Position numbers and translations under genes: made by a program | DNA from: Anoxybacillus sp. J5B_2022 | GTDB lineage: Bacteria > Bacillota > Bacilli > Bacillales > Anoxybacillaceae | NCBI RefSeq assembly: GCF_026847645.1 | Contig: NZ_JAPSMC010000010.1 | Coordinates: 1-64,000, forward strand | DNA length: 64,000 nt | Direction of reading: 5' to 3' | Notes under the pieces: generated by a model | The model's database searches: none | What the model saw: only the letters and a program-made list of their open reading frames with translations | Told to the model about the DNA's origin: nothing | In this document: in pieces, positions 55,077 to 64,000 of the stretch | Numbering within the stretch: position 1 is the stretch's first letter | How the letters are laid out: every line of letters begins with the position of its first letter

Positions 55077-55101
55077 CAGCCCTGTCGAAAGGGCTTTCCG
55101 A
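55077..55101 (+). terminator. dnaBI terminator
   Basis: AGCCCT-GTCGAA-AGGGCT hairpin followed by a short, imperfect T stretch (TTCC). Confidence 0.6.
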
Positions 55102-55177
55102 TGCTTTTTCTGATTCTAAATGAGTTTGTCCTCCCATATATATAGAACAAGCATTCACTGATAAAGGGGGGACAACA

Positions 55178-56035
55178 TTGATCAAAATTTATTTTGAACA
55201 GAGCAACGATGTAGAAAAATTTGCCCGTCTCTTCGAAGCAATCGCTGATCCGCTCTTTAGCTGTGAGCATGACGGCGATCGAGTAGTCACCATTCACATA
55301 GATGAACGCGCGGATGGGATGATATCGGCTGGCATCGCACGAGCGATTGCTCAATTTATTCTTCGGTTTGTCGAAGATCGGCTATTATTATCGATTATTT
55401 CAGGGACGTTTTATTTTAAAGCGGAGGAAGAACAGCAACAAATTTTACAGCTCGCCCATTCGTTTTTGGAGGGAGAAAGGCATGATTATCGGAGTGGAAA
55501 GCAGCCGATGGATTCGCGAGAAACGCTCATTATGAACGCATTATTGCCATTTTTAAAAGATGGGCTTTCTTTTTCGATGGCGTCGTTTATCACCTTTCGT
55601 TTAAAACGGTACATCGGGCTGCTTCATTATTATGTGGAGTTAGCTATTGACGAGTACAAATTAGAGCAAGAGTATCAAAATTTTGTGCAAATGTTGCGCG
55701 ACTACGTAGCTGAGCGAGAAGCGAAATGGCCGGTTGTCCATCTTGTTCATCGTTCGCCAGAGTTTCTTTTTTTTGACGAGCAGTTTCGCCACGTGGCCAA
55801 GCCGGAACTAAAGCAATGGATCGACCGGAATTTGACGGTCAATCAACCGATGTATATCGACTCTTCGGTGTTGGCGCCGCTTGTTTCGCTCGCTCCGCAG
55901 ACGATTTATGTATATACGGACGAGCCGGACGACGGCATGATTCAAACGATTCAAAACGTATTTCAAGAGCGGCTTCGTTTTTGTCCCGTTCACGCTTTTG
56001 TTCGTCCGATATGGACAAACGACGGATCGACTTGA
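55178..56035 (+). CDS. ytxC: sporulation protein YtxC
   Basis: 285-aa protein of the YtxC family, encoded beside dnaI and thrS in spore formers; function unclear. No membrane segments; Leu/Glu-rich helices and conserved FITFRLKRYIGLLHYYVELAIDEYKLEQEY. TTG start at 55178 follows AAGGGGGG. A CATATATA at 55135 resembles a sigma-E -10 but has no convincing -35. Confidence 0.82.
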   Translation: MIKIYFEQSNDVEKFARLFEAIADPLFSCEHDGDRVVTIHIDERADGMISAGIARAIAQFILRFVEDRLLLSIISGTFYFKAEEEQQQILQLAHSFLEGERHDYRSGKQPMDSRETLIMNALLPFLKDGLSFSMASFITFRLKRYIGLLHYYVELAIDEYKLEQEYQNFVQMLRDYVAEREAKWPVVHLVHRSPEFLFFDEQFRHVAKPELKQWIDRNLTVNQPMYIDSSVLAPLVSLAPQTIYVYTDEPDDGMIQTIQNVFQERLRFCPVHAFVRPIWTNDGST

Positions 56036-56060
56036 TTTTTCCACGCTCTCATTTTATAAT
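56032..56060 (+). promoter_or_regulatory. promoter of the thrS T-box transcript
   Basis: TTGATT at 56032 overlapping the ytxC stop, 17-nt spacer, TATAAT at 56055. Confidence 0.75.
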
Positions 56061-56077
56061 TACGTACATAATCAATC

Positions 56078-56350
56078 GATGAAAAAAGTGATGATGAGGA
56101 CACGAGTGTATTTTTACGGTTTCCAGAGAGGGAAGGCTAGGCTGGAACCTTCCTAACACGAAAAATGCACTTACCACCTCGGAACTTCAGCTGTGAAAGA
56201 CGGTCGATCCCCCGTTGAGTAATGGCTGACGGAGAAGGCACCGTTATGCTATTCGAGCCATCGCGTTCCGACCATTGGTCGTTTTAGCGATGGGAAGAAG
56301 GGTGGAACCACGAAACGAACTCGTCCCTTAGTTAGGGATGAGTTTTTTAT
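56078..56350 (+). promoter_or_regulatory. T-box riboswitch (threonine) upstream of thrS
   Basis: The gene-free region of about 340 nt before thrS is a T-box leader. Seen: the T-box sequence AGAAGGGTGGAACCACG at 56296-56312, a long stem I region (about 56090-56200), and a specifier site with threonine codon ACC followed by A in CACTTACCACCTCGG (near 56170). Uncharged tRNA-Thr would bind the specifier and T-box bulge and prevent the terminator, raising thrS expression. Confidence 0.93.
56318..56349 (+). terminator. T-box-controlled terminator
   Basis: AACTCGTCCCT and AGGGATGAGTT arms, then TTTTTATTTT. Mutually exclusive with the T-box antiterminator. Confidence 0.9.
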
Positions 56351-56376
56351 TTTACAGCAAAAAGGAGTGAAGGACC

Positions 56377-58308
56377 ATGTCAGATGTAGTGAAAATTACG
56401 TTTCCTGATGGAGCGATGAAGGAGTTTCCGAAAGGAATCACAACAGAAGAAATCGCTGCTTCGATCAGCCCAGGGTTAAAGAAAAAAGCGATTGCAGGAA
56501 AACTAAACGATCGGTTGCTCGATTTGCGTACCCCGATTACCGAAGATGGGGCGATTTCGATTATTACGCCGGACATGCCGGAAGCGTTAGAAATTTTGCG
56601 GCATAGTACCGCTCATTTAATGGCGCAAGCGATTAAGCGCCTGTATAAACATGTGAAACTTGGTGTCGGACCGGTGATTGAAAACGGCTTTTACTATGAC
56701 ATTGACATGGAGGAGTCGCTAACGCCGGAAGACCTTCCAAAAATCGAACAAGAAATGCGGAAAATTGTGAAAGAAAACTTAGAAATTGTCCGGAAAGAAG
56801 TAAGCCGCGAAGAAGCAATTCGCCGTTACGAAGAAATCGGCGATCACTTAAAAATTGAGTTGATTCATGATATTCCGGACGGCGAAGTCGTTTCGATTTA
56901 TGAGCAAGGGGAGTTTTTTGACCTTTGCCGCGGTGTTCACGTTCCATCGACAGGAAAAATTAAAGAGTTTAAGCTGCTAAACATTGCTGGGGCGTACTGG
57001 CGTGGTGACAGCAACAACAAAATGTTGCAGCGCATTTACGGCACAGCGTTTTTTACAAAAGAAGAGCTTGACGAATACCTCCGTCTATTGCAAGAAGCGA
57101 AAGAACGCGACCATCGCAAGCTAGGAAAAGAATTAGAGCTATTTACGACATCGCAAAAAGTTGGACAAGGGTTGCCGCTTTGGCTACCGAAAGGAGCGAC
57201 GATCCGCCGCACGATCGAGCGCTACATCGTCGACAAAGAATTGGAGCTTGGCTATCAACACGTATACACGCCGGTGCTAGGTAGCGTGGAATTATATAAA
57301 ACGTCCGGCCACTGGGATCATTATAAAGACGGCATGTTCCCACCGATGGAAATGGATAACGAGCAACTTGTGCTTCGTCCGATGAACTGCCCGCACCATA
57401 TGATGATTTACAAAAACAAAATTCATAGCTACCGTGAGCTACCGATTCGTATTGCCGAGCTTGGAACGATGCACCGCTATGAAATGTCAGGCGCGTTGAC
57501 AGGCTTACAACGTGTGCGCGGAATGACATTGAACGACGCTCATATTTTCGTCCGTCCGGACCAAATTAAAGATGAGTTTAAGCGCGTCGTCAACTTAATT
57601 CTTGAAGTGTATAAAGATTTCGGCTTAGACGAATATTCGTTTCGTCTTTCTTATCGCGACCCGCACGATAAAGAAAAGTATTATGACGATGACGCGATGT
57701 GGGAAAAAGCGCAAACGATGTTGCGCGAAGCGATGGATGAGCTAGGGCTTGACTATTATGAAGCGGAAGGCGAAGCGGCATTTTACGGTCCGAAATTAGA
57801 TGTGCAAGTGCGTACGGCGCTCGGAAAAGATGAAACGCTCTCGACTGTCCAGCTCGATTTCTTATTGCCGGAACGCTTTGACTTGACATATATCGGCGAA
57901 GATGGAAAGCCGCATCGTCCGGTCGTCATTCACCGCGGCGTTGTATCGACGATGGAGCGATTTGTCGCGTTCTTAATTGAAGAGTATAAAGGAGCGTTCC
58001 CGACATGGCTTGCGCCGGTACAAGTGGAAGTCATTCCTGTTTCACCGGCTGTTCATGCCGACTATGCATACAAAATAAAAGAAGCGCTTCAAGCGCAAGG
58101 ATTCCGTGTCGAAGTCGATGAGCGCGATGAGAAAATCGGCTACAAAATCCGGGAAGCGCAAATGCAAAAAATTCCTTATATGCTCGTTGTCGGTGACAAT
58201 GAAGTGAAAGAAGGAACAGTCAACGTCCGCAAATACGGGGAACAAAAAAGCGAAACGATGGCGCTTGACGACTTTATTGCAACAATAAAAGCAGAAGTGC
58301 GCCGTTAA
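56377..58308 (+). CDS. thrS: threonyl-tRNA synthetase
   Basis: Class II synthetase charging tRNA-Thr. Domains: TGS (residues 1-64), N2 editing domain ([14 protein letters not shown] with HxxxH; later CRGVHVP), catalytic core (motif 2 [13 protein letters not shown] zinc Cys/His, [21 protein letters not shown]), and an anticodon-binding domain at the end. 643 aa, full length. ATG 56377 after AAAAAGGAGTG. Regulated by the T-box. Confidence 0.97.
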   Translation: MSDVVKITFPDGAMKEFPKGITTEEIAASISPGLKKKAIAGKLNDRLLDLRTPITEDGAISIITPDMPEALEILRHSTAHLMAQAIKRLYKHVKLGVGPVIENGFYYDIDMEESLTPEDLPKIEQEMRKIVKENLEIVRKEVSREEAIRRYEEIGDHLKIELIHDIPDGEVVSIYEQGEFFDLCRGVHVPSTGKIKEFKLLNIAGAYWRGDSNNKMLQRIYGTAFFTKEELDEYLRLLQEAKERDHRKLGKELELFTTSQKVGQGLPLWLPKGATIRRTIERYIVDKELELGYQHVYTPVLGSVELYKTSGHWDHYKDGMFPPMEMDNEQLVLRPMNCPHHMMIYKNKIHSYRELPIRIAELGTMHRYEMSGALTGLQRVRGMTLNDAHIFVRPDQIKDEFKRVVNLILEVYKDFGLDEYSFRLSYRDPHDKEKYYDDDAMWEKAQTMLREAMDELGLDYYEAEGEAAFYGPKLDVQVRTALGKDETLSTVQLDFLLPERFDLTYIGEDGKPHRPVVIHRGVVSTMERFVAFLIEEYKGAFPTWLAPVQVEVIPVSPAVHADYAYKIKEALQAQGFRVEVDERDEKIGYKIREAQMQKIPYMLVVGDNEVKEGTVNVRKYGEQKSETMALDDFIATIKAEVRR

Positions 58309-58312
58309 ACAG

Positions 58313-58344
58313 CACTGCGGAGGAAAACTCCGCAGTATTTTTTT
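58313..58344 (+). terminator. thrS terminator
   Basis: ACTGCGGAG-GAAAA-CTCCGCAGT hairpin then ATTTTTTT. Confidence 0.9.
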
Positions 58345-58420
58345 GAAAAAAGTTGTTGCCAAACATCGCAACATTAGCTATAATGAAAAATGTTGTGCCG
58401 AAGTAAGCAATAAGCAAATA

Positions 58421-58449
58421 TTGACATGCCGCTTCCAACATGGTATACT
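58421..58449 (+). promoter_or_regulatory. promoter of infC-rpmI-rplT
   Basis: Consensus -35 TTGACA at 58421, 17-nt spacer, TATACT at 58444: strong sigma-A promoter. Confidence 0.88.
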
Positions 58450-58455
58450 ACATAA

Positions 58456-58607
58456 GTCGAATAGAATACTTGTTTGTGACATAAGCAGAAGCACCCGCTT
58501 CTCACCTGGCTGACGCGTTAGTTGCTGTTGGCAGGTTGTTACGGTTCGGTTTTATAAAATTCGGGCGTAATAGCGTGGGTGTCGTATGCATCCACGCTTT
58601 TTATTTA
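58456..58607 (+). promoter_or_regulatory. L20 leader (ribosomal-protein autoregulatory RNA)
   Basis: Structured leader of infC-rpmI-rplT. Seen: complementary segments in GCACCCGCTTCTCACC and CTGTTGGCAGG, ending in a terminator hairpin at 58572. In B. subtilis ribosomal protein L20 binds such a leader and promotes termination. Assignment is by position, sequence character and known regulation. Confidence 0.7.
58572..58607 (+). terminator. leader terminator (attenuator) before infC
   Basis: AGCGTGGGTG and CATCCACGCT arms, 7-nt loop, then TTTTTATTTA, about 90 nt before infC. Confidence 0.82.
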
Positions 58608-58643
58608 GAAAAGCGGAGGCTCTAGCTGCTCCCGCTTTTCAAA
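58607..58643 (+). repeat. second hairpin in the infC leader
   Basis: AAAAGCGG and CCGCTTTT perfect arms around AGGCTCTAGCTGCTC, not followed by a T-run. Resembles the edge of GAAAAGCGGA-type Bacillaceae repeats seen elsewhere by memory; could also be part of the leader regulation. Confidence 0.4.
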
Positions 58644-58696
58644 AGGGTGCGAAAAACAAACAAGTCATTCGGAAAAAACCTTGGAGGTGGCTAGTT

Positions 58697-59212
58697 ATTA
58701 GCAAAGATTTTATCATTAACGAAGGCATTCGTGCACGCGAAGTTCGTTTAATCGATCCAAACGGCGAACAATTAGGCATTAAATCGAAACAAGAAGCGCT
58801 CGAAATCGCGGCAAGACTCAATCTCGATTTAGTGATGGTGGCACCAAACGCAAAACCGCCAGTATGCCGCATTATGGATTACGGCAAATTCCGTTTCGAG
58901 CAGCAAAAGAAAGAAAAAGAAGCGCGTAAAAAGCAAAAAGTGATTAACGTAAAAGAAGTTCGTTTAAGCCCAACGATCGAAGAACATGACTTCAACACGA
59001 AATTGCGCAACGCGCGGAAGTTCCTTGAAAAAGGAGATAAAGTGAAAGCAACGATTCGTTTTAAAGGGCGGGCAATTACGCATAAAGAAATCGGTCAACG
59101 TGTATTAGACCGTTTTTCTGAGGCGTGCGCCGATATTAGTGTCATTGAATCGGCACCAAAAATGGACGGCCGGAGCATGTTTTTAGTGTTAGCGCCGAAA
59201 AACGATAAATAA
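58697..59212 (+). CDS. infC: translation initiation factor IF-3, ATT start
   Basis: Prevents premature 50S joining and monitors the start codon. Seen: N-domain [41 protein letters not shown], lysine-rich linker, and C-domain [21 protein letters not shown]. The frame runs back to 58586, but the strong GGAGGTGG at 58683 is 6 nt before ATT at 58697, which gives 171 aa, the known Geobacillus IF-3 size. An AUU start is typical of infC and allows IF-3 to repress itself. Confidence 0.93.
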   Translation: MSKDFIINEGIRAREVRLIDPNGEQLGIKSKQEALEIAARLNLDLVMVAPNAKPPVCRIMDYGKFRFEQQKKEKEARKKQKVINVKEVRLSPTIEEHDFNTKLRNARKFLEKGDKVKATIRFKGRAITHKEIGQRVLDRFSEACADISVIESAPKMDGRSMFLVLAPKNDK

Positions 59213-59234
59213 TCGAACGAGGAGGATACACCTT

Positions 59235-59435
59235 ATGCCAAAAATGAAAACACATAAAGGCTCTGCAAAGCGTTTTAAAAAGACGGGCACTGGGAAATTG
59301 AAACGTTCTCATGCATTTACTAGCCATTTATTCGCAAACAAAACGCAAAAACAAAAACGCAAACTTCGTAAAGCAACGCTTGTATCTTCTGGCGACTTCA
59401 AACGCATTCGTCAATTGCTTGACAACGTAAAATAA
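59235..59435 (+). CDS. rpmI: 50S ribosomal protein L35
   Basis: 66-aa basic ribosomal protein with the family start [27 protein letters not shown] site. Between infC and rplT in the usual operon. Confidence 0.98.
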   Translation: MPKMKTHKGSAKRFKKTGTGKLKRSHAFTSHLFANKTQKQKRKLRKATLVSSGDFKRIRQLLDNVK

Positions 59436-59464
59436 TTCGGAATCATTCGTAGGAGGGAATACAA

Positions 59465-59824
59465 ATGCCACGTGTAAAAGGCGGAACAGTCACACGCAGA
59501 CGTCGTAAAAAAATTCTTAAACTTGCAAAAGGCTATTTCGGTTCTAAACATCGTTTATATAGAGTCGCGAACCAACAAGTAATGAAATCATTAATGTACG
59601 CATATCGCGACCGTCGTCAACGGAAACGCGATTTCCGTAAACTTTGGATTACGCGTATTAACGCAGCAGCGCGCATGAACGGTCTTTCTTACAGCCGTTT
59701 AATGCACGGCTTAAAGCTTGCGGGCGTAGAAGTGAACCGTAAAATGCTTGCAGATTTAGCAGTAAACGATGCCGCAGCATTCACACAACTAGCAAACATC
59801 GCAAAAGAAAACTTAAATAAATAA
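59465..59824 (+). CDS. rplT: 50S ribosomal protein L20
   Basis: 119-aa protein; basic N-terminal extension ([29 protein letters not shown]) and globular C-domain ([22 protein letters not shown]). Binds 23S rRNA early in 50S assembly and, in Bacillus, the infC leader as autorepressor. GTAGGAGGG site. Confidence 0.98.
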   Translation: MPRVKGGTVTRRRRKKILKLAKGYFGSKHRLYRVANQQVMKSLMYAYRDRRQRKRDFRKLWITRINAAARMNGLSYSRLMHGLKLAGVEVNRKMLADLAVNDAAAFTQLANIAKENLNK

Positions 59825-59830
59825 GTAATG

Positions 59831-59865
59831 AATGGCCATTCTCTTAAGAGAATGGTCATTTTTTA
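59831..59865 (+). terminator. infC-rpmI-rplT terminator
   Basis: AATGGCCATTCTC-TTAA-GAGAATGGTCATT hairpin followed by TTTTT. Confidence 0.88.
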
Positions 59866-59879
59866 AAGGGGGAAAGTAG

Positions 59880-60368
59880 ATGGATATTCAACGTCTATAC
59901 ACGATGCAGCGGCAGCTAGATGAGCGAATTGAAACCGAGCGCGGGCTAGAAGGAGAAAATCTCGTCGAGCGCAAACTGTTGGCGCTTTTAGTCGAAGTGG
60001 GAGAACTCGCAAACGAAACGCGCTGTTTTAAATTTTGGAGCTCGAAACCGCCTGCTTCTTTCGAAACAATATTAGAAGAATACGTCGATGGGTTGCATTT
60101 TATTTTATCGCTCGGGTTAGATCTTCAGTTGGCAGCGCGCGTAGAGTGGCCGAACGTTGAAGAAAGCAAACCGCTCGTTGCCCAGTTTTTAGCCGTTTTT
60201 CAAGCCATTCATTTGTTTGAGCAGTCGCTAACTTTCGAAACGTACGAAGCGTTGTTGCGATCGTATGCGGCACTTGGACATGCGCTGCAATTTACGTCGG
60301 AACAAATTGAACAAGCATACATGGCAAAAAATGAAGTAAACCATGAACGGCAAACACAAAATTATTAA
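59880..60368 (+). CDS. dimeric (all-alpha) dUTP diphosphatase
   Basis: 162-aa all-helical NTP pyrophosphohydrolase of the dUTPase_2/MazG-like group; hydrolyses dUTP to dUMP and PPi. Metal-binding Glu/Asp are in LALLVEVGELANETRCFKFW and LEEYVDGLHFILSLG. This is not the trimeric Dut type. ATG 59880, GGGGGAAAG upstream, directly after the ribosomal terminator. Replaces ysdA/ysdB found here in B. subtilis. Confidence 0.88.
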   Translation: MDIQRLYTMQRQLDERIETERGLEGENLVERKLLALLVEVGELANETRCFKFWSSKPPASFETILEEYVDGLHFILSLGLDLQLAARVEWPNVEESKPLVAQFLAVFQAIHLFEQSLTFETYEALLRSYAALGHALQFTSEQIEQAYMAKNEVNHERQTQNY

Positions 60369-60375
60369 CCAATTT

Positions 60376-60405
60376 TTGTACATAGTCGATTGTTTTCGGT
60401 ATAAT
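60376..60405 (+). promoter_or_regulatory. promoter of the M42 aminopeptidase gene
   Basis: TTGTAC at 60376, 18-nt spacer, TATAAT at 60400. Confidence 0.65.
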
Positions 60406-60434
60406 GGGGAAGAGACGGTGAAAGGGGTTTGAAG

Positions 60435-61520
60435 ATGACAAAGTTAGATCCGACGTTGCAAATGTTAAAAGAATTAACGGACGCAAAAGGTGTCCCGGGC
60501 AATGAACGGGAAGCTCGGGAAGTGATGAAAAAACATATCGCTCCTTACGCGGACGAAGTAACGACTGACGGTCTTGGCAGCTTAATCGCGAAAAAGGTAG
60601 GGAACGAAAAAGGCCCTAAAATTATGGTCGCAGGCCATTTGGACGAAGTTGGGTTTATGGTGACGCAAATTGATGAAAAAGGCTTTATTCGCTTTCAAAC
60701 GCTTGGCGGTTGGTGGGGACAAGTGATGCTTGCCCAGCGCGTGACGATCGTGACGAAAAAAGGCGATATTACCGGCGTCATCGGCTCGAAGCCGCCGCAC
60801 ATTTTGCCGCCGGAAGCGCGCAAAAAACCAGTCGAAATCAAAGATATGTTTATTGACATCGGCGCCTCCAGCCGTGACGAAGCGCTGGAGTGGGGAGTGC
60901 GCCCAGGCGATTCGATCGTTCCGTATTTTGAGTTTACTGTCATGAACAACGAAAAAATGTTGCTCGCAAAAGCATGGGATAACCGCATCGGTTGTGCGAT
61001 TGCGATTGATGTGCTTAAGCAGCTGAAAGACGTGGAGCATCCGAACGTTGTATACGGTGTTGGCACCGTGCAAGAAGAAGTCGGATTGCGCGGGGCGAAA
61101 ACAGCAGCGCACACGATTCAACCAGACATTGCCTTTGCGGTTGATGTCGGCATCGCTGGCGACACCCCAGGCGTGTCGGAAAAAGAAGCAATGGGCAAAC
61201 TTGGTGCGGGTCCGCATATCGTGTTATATGATGCAACGCTTGTGTCGCATAAAGGGTTGCGCGAATTCGTCCTCGATGTCGCGGAAGAACTGAACATTCC
61301 GTACCATTTCGACGCGATGCCGGGCGGAGGAACAGATGCTGGTGCGATTCACCTAACTGCAAGCGGTGTTCCAGCGCTCACCATTTCCATCCCAACGCGC
61401 TACATTCACTCTCACGCTGCCCTTCTTCACCGCGATGACTACGAACAAACAGTAAAACTACTAGTCGAAGTCATTAAGCGTCTCGATGAAGAAAAAGTGA
61501 AAGAAATTACGTTTGATTAA
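60435..61520 (+). CDS. ysdC: M42-family aminopeptidase (YsdC-like)
   Basis: Dinuclear-metal aminopeptidase, expected to form a dodecameric tetrahedral complex; some members are annotated as glutamyl aminopeptidase or, wrongly, endoglucanase. Seen: [53 protein letters not shown] and [16 protein letters not shown] supply metal ligands and the base Glu. ATG 60435, 7 nt after AAAGGGG, gives 361 aa, the B. subtilis length. Monocistronic. Confidence 0.92.
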   Translation: MTKLDPTLQMLKELTDAKGVPGNEREAREVMKKHIAPYADEVTTDGLGSLIAKKVGNEKGPKIMVAGHLDEVGFMVTQIDEKGFIRFQTLGGWWGQVMLAQRVTIVTKKGDITGVIGSKPPHILPPEARKKPVEIKDMFIDIGASSRDEALEWGVRPGDSIVPYFEFTVMNNEKMLLAKAWDNRIGCAIAIDVLKQLKDVEHPNVVYGVGTVQEEVGLRGAKTAAHTIQPDIAFAVDVGIAGDTPGVSEKEAMGKLGAGPHIVLYDATLVSHKGLREFVLDVAEELNIPYHFDAMPGGGTDAGAIHLTASGVPALTISIPTRYIHSHAALLHRDDYEQTVKLLVEVIKRLDEEKVKEITFD

Positions 61521-61522
61521 GA

Positions 61523-61551
61523 GAAGTCGACTCGAATAGGGTCGACTTTTT
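61523..61551 (+). terminator. ysdC terminator
   Basis: AAGTCGAC and GTCGACTT arms around a 9-nt loop, then TTTTAC. Confidence 0.85.
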
Positions 61552-61573
61552 ACTTTTTTTTAGAAAATTTTTA

Positions 61574-61602
61574 TTGACTTAAGTTAAATAATTTACTAAA
61601 AT
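61574..61602 (+). promoter_or_regulatory. gal operon promoter
   Basis: TTGACT at 61574, 17-nt spacer, TAAAAT at 61597. Confidence 0.7.
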
Positions 61603-61615
61603 TTTTATTAACAGA

Positions 61616-61629
61616 AGTAAGCGCTTACT
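61616..61629. promoter_or_regulatory. LacI-family operator (cre-like or GalR) in gal promoter
   Basis: AGTAAGCGCTTACT is a perfect 14-bp palindrome with the central CG of LacI/GalR/CcpA sites. It starts about 8 nt after the predicted transcription start, so binding would block transcription. It differs from cre consensus in one position. Confidence 0.65.
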
Positions 61630-61661
61630 AAAATAAAACTTATTTCTAGGGGGAGATAACA

Positions 61662-61691
61662 ATGAATAAGAAAAGGTTATTTAATTTCTGA
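61662..61691 (+). other. nine-codon ORF or gene remnant ahead of galK
   Basis: A ribosome site (AGGGGGAG) and ATG at the proper spacing begin a frame MNKKRLFNF that ends at TGA after nine codons, in the 223-nt gap before galK. It resembles the first residues of a secreted binding protein or permease and may be what remains of a lost first operon gene; a leader peptide is the alternative. Confidence 0.35.
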
Positions 61692-61742
61692 TTATTTAGG
61701 TAACTAGTATTAAAATAAATTTAAGCAAAGTGGTGTTCTAGA

Positions 61743-62924
61743 ATGATTGAACATTTAAAAAATGAATATATAAAAGTATTTCAGGGGGGATATGGAAGAT
61801 CATCTGTCTTCTTCGCCCCCGGCCGTGTCAATTTAATTGGAGAACATACAGATTATAACGGCGGGTATGTGCTCCCTTGCTCATTGCATATCGGAAAATA
61901 TGCGGTCGCTCGGTTGAATGATGATGGGATGATTCGGCTCTATTCAAAAAACTTTCATGAAGATGGAATTGTCTCTGTGACAAAAGATGAACTTGCATAT
62001 GACGAACGTCATGGATGGGCGAATTATCCGAAAGGAATGATTCGTGCGCTCATGCCAAAAGATGTACAAAGCGGGATTGACGTCTTATACTATGGCAATA
62101 TTCCGAATGGGGCTGGATTATCTTCGTCTGCGTCGATTGAGCTCGTTACGGCCGTCATGTTGAACTATTTGTTTGAATTAAATATCGAGATGTTGGAATT
62201 AGTGAAGATTAGCCAACAAGTAGAAAACGAATATATCGGTGTGAATTGTGGCATTATGGATCAATTTGCGGTTGGAATGGGAAAAGCAGGTCATGCGCTA
62301 CTGCTCGATTGCCAAACGCTTCAATACGAATATTTGCCCCTGTCTTTGGAAGATTGCTCGATCGTCATTGCCAATACGAATAAAAAGAGGGGATTAGCTG
62401 ATTCAGCATATAACGAGCGCCGTGCGACATGCGAGCAGGCGTTGACGAAATTACAACAATATGTACGCATCAACTCGCTTGGAGATATGACGATGGAACA
62501 GTTTAATCAATATGCACATGTATTGTCTCCGATCGAACAAAAAAGGGTGCGACATGTCGTTTCAGAGAATGAGCGGACAAAGCAAGCGGCTTTTGTTTTA
62601 CGCCAAGGAGATTTGCATACATTTGGACAATTGATGCGTCAATCACATGAATCATTGCGTGATGATTATGAAGTGACGGGAAAAGAGTTAGATACGCTTG
62701 TTGAAGCGGCATGGAAACATGAAGGTACAATAGGAGCACGTATGACGGGGGCAGGCTTTGGTGGTTGTACTGTAAATATTGTAAAGGACGATCATATTCC
62801 ATCGTTTATTGAGCAAGTCGGTCAAATGTATGAAATGGAGATTGGTTATGCCCCAAGTTTTTATGTAGCTAAAATTGGCGATGGAGCAAAACAGCTTACA
62901 AAAGAAGGAGAGAGCATACGATGA
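61743..62924 (+). CDS. galK: galactokinase
   Basis: Phosphorylates alpha-galactose, entering the Leloir pathway. GHMP kinase motifs: [15 protein letters not shown] (galactose site), [15 protein letters not shown] (phosphate loop) and [14 protein letters not shown]. 393 aa. Weak ribosome site before ATG 61743. Overlaps galE by 4 nt (ATGA). AT-rich codon choice in the first 100 bases stands out from neighbours. Confidence 0.95.
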   Translation: MIEHLKNEYIKVFQGGYGRSSVFFAPGRVNLIGEHTDYNGGYVLPCSLHIGKYAVARLNDDGMIRLYSKNFHEDGIVSVTKDELAYDERHGWANYPKGMIRALMPKDVQSGIDVLYYGNIPNGAGLSSSASIELVTAVMLNYLFELNIEMLELVKISQQVENEYIGVNCGIMDQFAVGMGKAGHALLLDCQTLQYEYLPLSLEDCSIVIANTNKKRGLADSAYNERRATCEQALTKLQQYVRINSLGDMTMEQFNQYAHVLSPIEQKRVRHVVSENERTKQAAFVLRQGDLHTFGQLMRQSHESLRDDYEVTGKELDTLVEAAWKHEGTIGARMTGAGFGGCTVNIVKDDHIPSFIEQVGQMYEMEIGYAPSFYVAKIGDGAKQLTKEGESIR

Positions 62925-63907
62925 TTCTCGTTTGCGGTGGGGCTGGATACATTGGAAGTCATGCAGTGTATCGTTTAATCGAAAAAGGAGAAAGAGTTGC
63001 TGTCGTGGATAATTTACAAACAGGACATCGAAAAGCTGTTCATCCAGAGGCGATATTTTATGAAGGTGATATTCGTGATCGCCACTTTTTAAGCAACGTA
63101 TTTAAAAATCATGAAATCGATACAGTGATCCATTTTGCAGCACATTCTCTTGTTGGAGAAAGTGTGAAACAGCCGTTAGCTTATTACAACAACAACGTTT
63201 ATGGAACAGAAGTGTTGCTTGATGTGATGAATGAATATGGCGTCAAACAAATTGTTTTCTCCTCAACGGCTGCGGTGTATGGGGAACCAAAACAAATTCC
63301 GATTCAAGAGGCAGATGAAACAAATCCTGAAAGTCCGTATGGAGAAACAAAACTAGCGATGGAAAAAATGATGAAATGGGTGAACGTTGCACACGGTATT
63401 CGTTACATTTCTTTACGATATTTTAATGTTGCTGGAGCGTATGGAACGATGCTTGGTGAAGATCATCGTCCGGAGACCCATTTAATTCCACTTATTTTGC
63501 AAGTGCCGCTACGGAAACGAGAAGAGATTCATATTTTTGGAGATGATTACGACACGCCTGATGGCACGTGCATTCGTGACTACATTCATGTGCTAGATTT
63601 AGTCGATGCTCATCTATTAGCGGTAGAAAAACTAAGAAACGGTGGGGAAAGCAACATATACAATTTAGGAAATGGCAACGGTTTTTCTGTAAAAGAAGTC
63701 ATTGAGGCTGCACGACGCGTGACGGGACATCCGATTCCTGAAAAAGTTGTGCCGAGACGACCTGGAGATCCTGCGCGTTTAGTTGCTTCATCGGAAAAAG
63801 CAAAACGTGAACTTGGCTGGAAACCGTTATACACAACGATTGAAGAAATTGTTGCTTCAGCATGGGAGTGGCACGAGGCGAATCCGAACGGATATGAAGA
63901 GGTGTAA
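62921..63907 (+). CDS. galE: UDP-glucose 4-epimerase
   Basis: Interconverts UDP-galactose and UDP-glucose with tightly bound NAD. Seen: [14 protein letters not shown] Rossmann motif, catalytic Ser/Tyr/Lys in [11 protein letters not shown] and [11 protein letters not shown], and [12 protein letters not shown]. 328 aa. Start ATG overlaps the galK stop; galT follows 3 nt later. Confidence 0.96.
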   Translation: MILVCGGAGYIGSHAVYRLIEKGERVAVVDNLQTGHRKAVHPEAIFYEGDIRDRHFLSNVFKNHEIDTVIHFAAHSLVGESVKQPLAYYNNNVYGTEVLLDVMNEYGVKQIVFSSTAAVYGEPKQIPIQEADETNPESPYGETKLAMEKMMKWVNVAHGIRYISLRYFNVAGAYGTMLGEDHRPETHLIPLILQVPLRKREEIHIFGDDYDTPDGTCIRDYIHVLDLVDAHLLAVEKLRNGGESNIYNLGNGNGFSVKEVIEAARRVTGHPIPEKVVPRRPGDPARLVASSEKAKRELGWKPLYTTIEEIVASAWEWHEANPNGYEEV

Positions 63908-63910
63908 CTC

Positions 63911-64000
63911 ATGGTGAACATTTACGAAGAAATTGAAACACTCATTCAATATGCGCTCCATCATCGCCTAATTGAACGAGAAGATGTCATTTATACACGC
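63911..64000 (+). CDS. galT: UTP-hexose-1-phosphate uridylyltransferase, 5' part
   Basis: Only 30 codons are in the window: M-V-N-I-Y-E-E-I-E-T-L-I-Q-Y-A-L..., running off the end. It resembles the N-terminus of Gram-positive class II GalT, which follows galK and galE in this order. Assigned from position and that start; the catalytic part is not visible. Confidence 0.75.
   Translation, partial: MVNIYEEIETLIQYALHHRLIEREDVIYTR

Noticed and set aside
55113-55142. Sigma-E promoter for ytxC
   Set aside because: The CATATATA -10 is suggestive, but the sequence 14-16 nt upstream does not fit the -35 consensus, so it was not listed as a feature.

Overview
This is a chromosomal core-genome window from a low-to-mid GC, endospore-forming member of the Bacillaceae, most likely the thermophilic Anoxybacillus/Geobacillus lineage. 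Evidence: gene order closely follows the Bacillus subtilis ytsP-thrS-infC region; sporulation genes are present (alpha/beta SASP, ytfJ/gerW, ytrH, ytrI, ytxC); PolA has the 876-residue length of the Geobacillus stearothermophilus enzyme and a degenerate 3'-5' exonuclease domain; TTG and GTG starts are frequent; and infC begins with ATT. There are no rRNA or tRNA genes, no CRISPR array, no prophage and no intact transposase.

Layout. 1-10.5 kb: diguanylate cyclase DgcP, free Met-R-sulfoxide reductase, HisJ, EzrA, the sulfur-transfer pair NifZ/ThiI, a SASP, an acyl-CoA synthetase and NAD kinase 2. 10.6-17.3 kb: SppA, an RDD membrane protein, YtfI-YtfJ, Tpx, methyltransferase YtxK, AckA with an upstream cre site, MoaB and a small unknown. 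17.4-21 kb: argGH with an ARG box, a UspA protein, a MITE-like element, a 48-aa ORF and a Bacillaceae-type structured repeat. 21.3-27.7 kb: an SDR without the usual catalytic Tyr, an M24 peptidase, YtkL, the HTH-DRTGG-CBS-hotdog protein YtoI, YtpI, NrnA and YtrHI. 27.8-43 kb is central metabolism and replication: dnaE, a FadR-type regulator with its probable operator, accDA, pfkA, pyk, fxsA, ytvI, a DUF441 protein, citZ-icd-mdh and a MaoC-like hotdog protein. 43-49.9 kb: phoPR, polA, mutM, coaE. 50-58.3 kb: gapB with a double CcpN-type operator, speH with a structured leader, a small unknown, nrdR, dnaB, dnaI, ytxC, and thrS behind a Thr T-box. 58.4-61.5 kb: infC-rpmI-rplT behind an L20-type leader, a dimeric dUTPase and an M42 aminopeptidase. 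61.6-64 kb: a galKET operon cut by the window end. It looks more AT-rich at its 5' end and may be a regional insertion.

How it works together. Carbon flux dominates: glycolysis (pfkA, pyk), gluconeogenesis (gapB), overflow (ackA), TCA (citZ-icd-mdh) and fatty-acid entry (accDA) sit beside recognisable regulatory sites. These are cre at ackA, citZ, the MaoC-like gene and (imperfectly) gal; CcpN-type at gapB; and a FadR-type palindrome before the acc genes. Replication and repair genes (dnaE, polA, mutM, dnaB, dnaI, nrdR) are interleaved.

The most interesting unexplained signals are: (i) a textbook four-repeat PhoP box just after phoR whose predicted transcript would end at a strong terminator about 70 nt later, a candidate phosphate-starvation small RNA; (ii) a 143-bp element with imperfect terminal inverted repeats and a perfect 9-bp flanking duplication; and (iii) a possible pseudoknotted leader in front of speH. 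All functional statements are from reading the sequence and from family knowledge; no database search was run.
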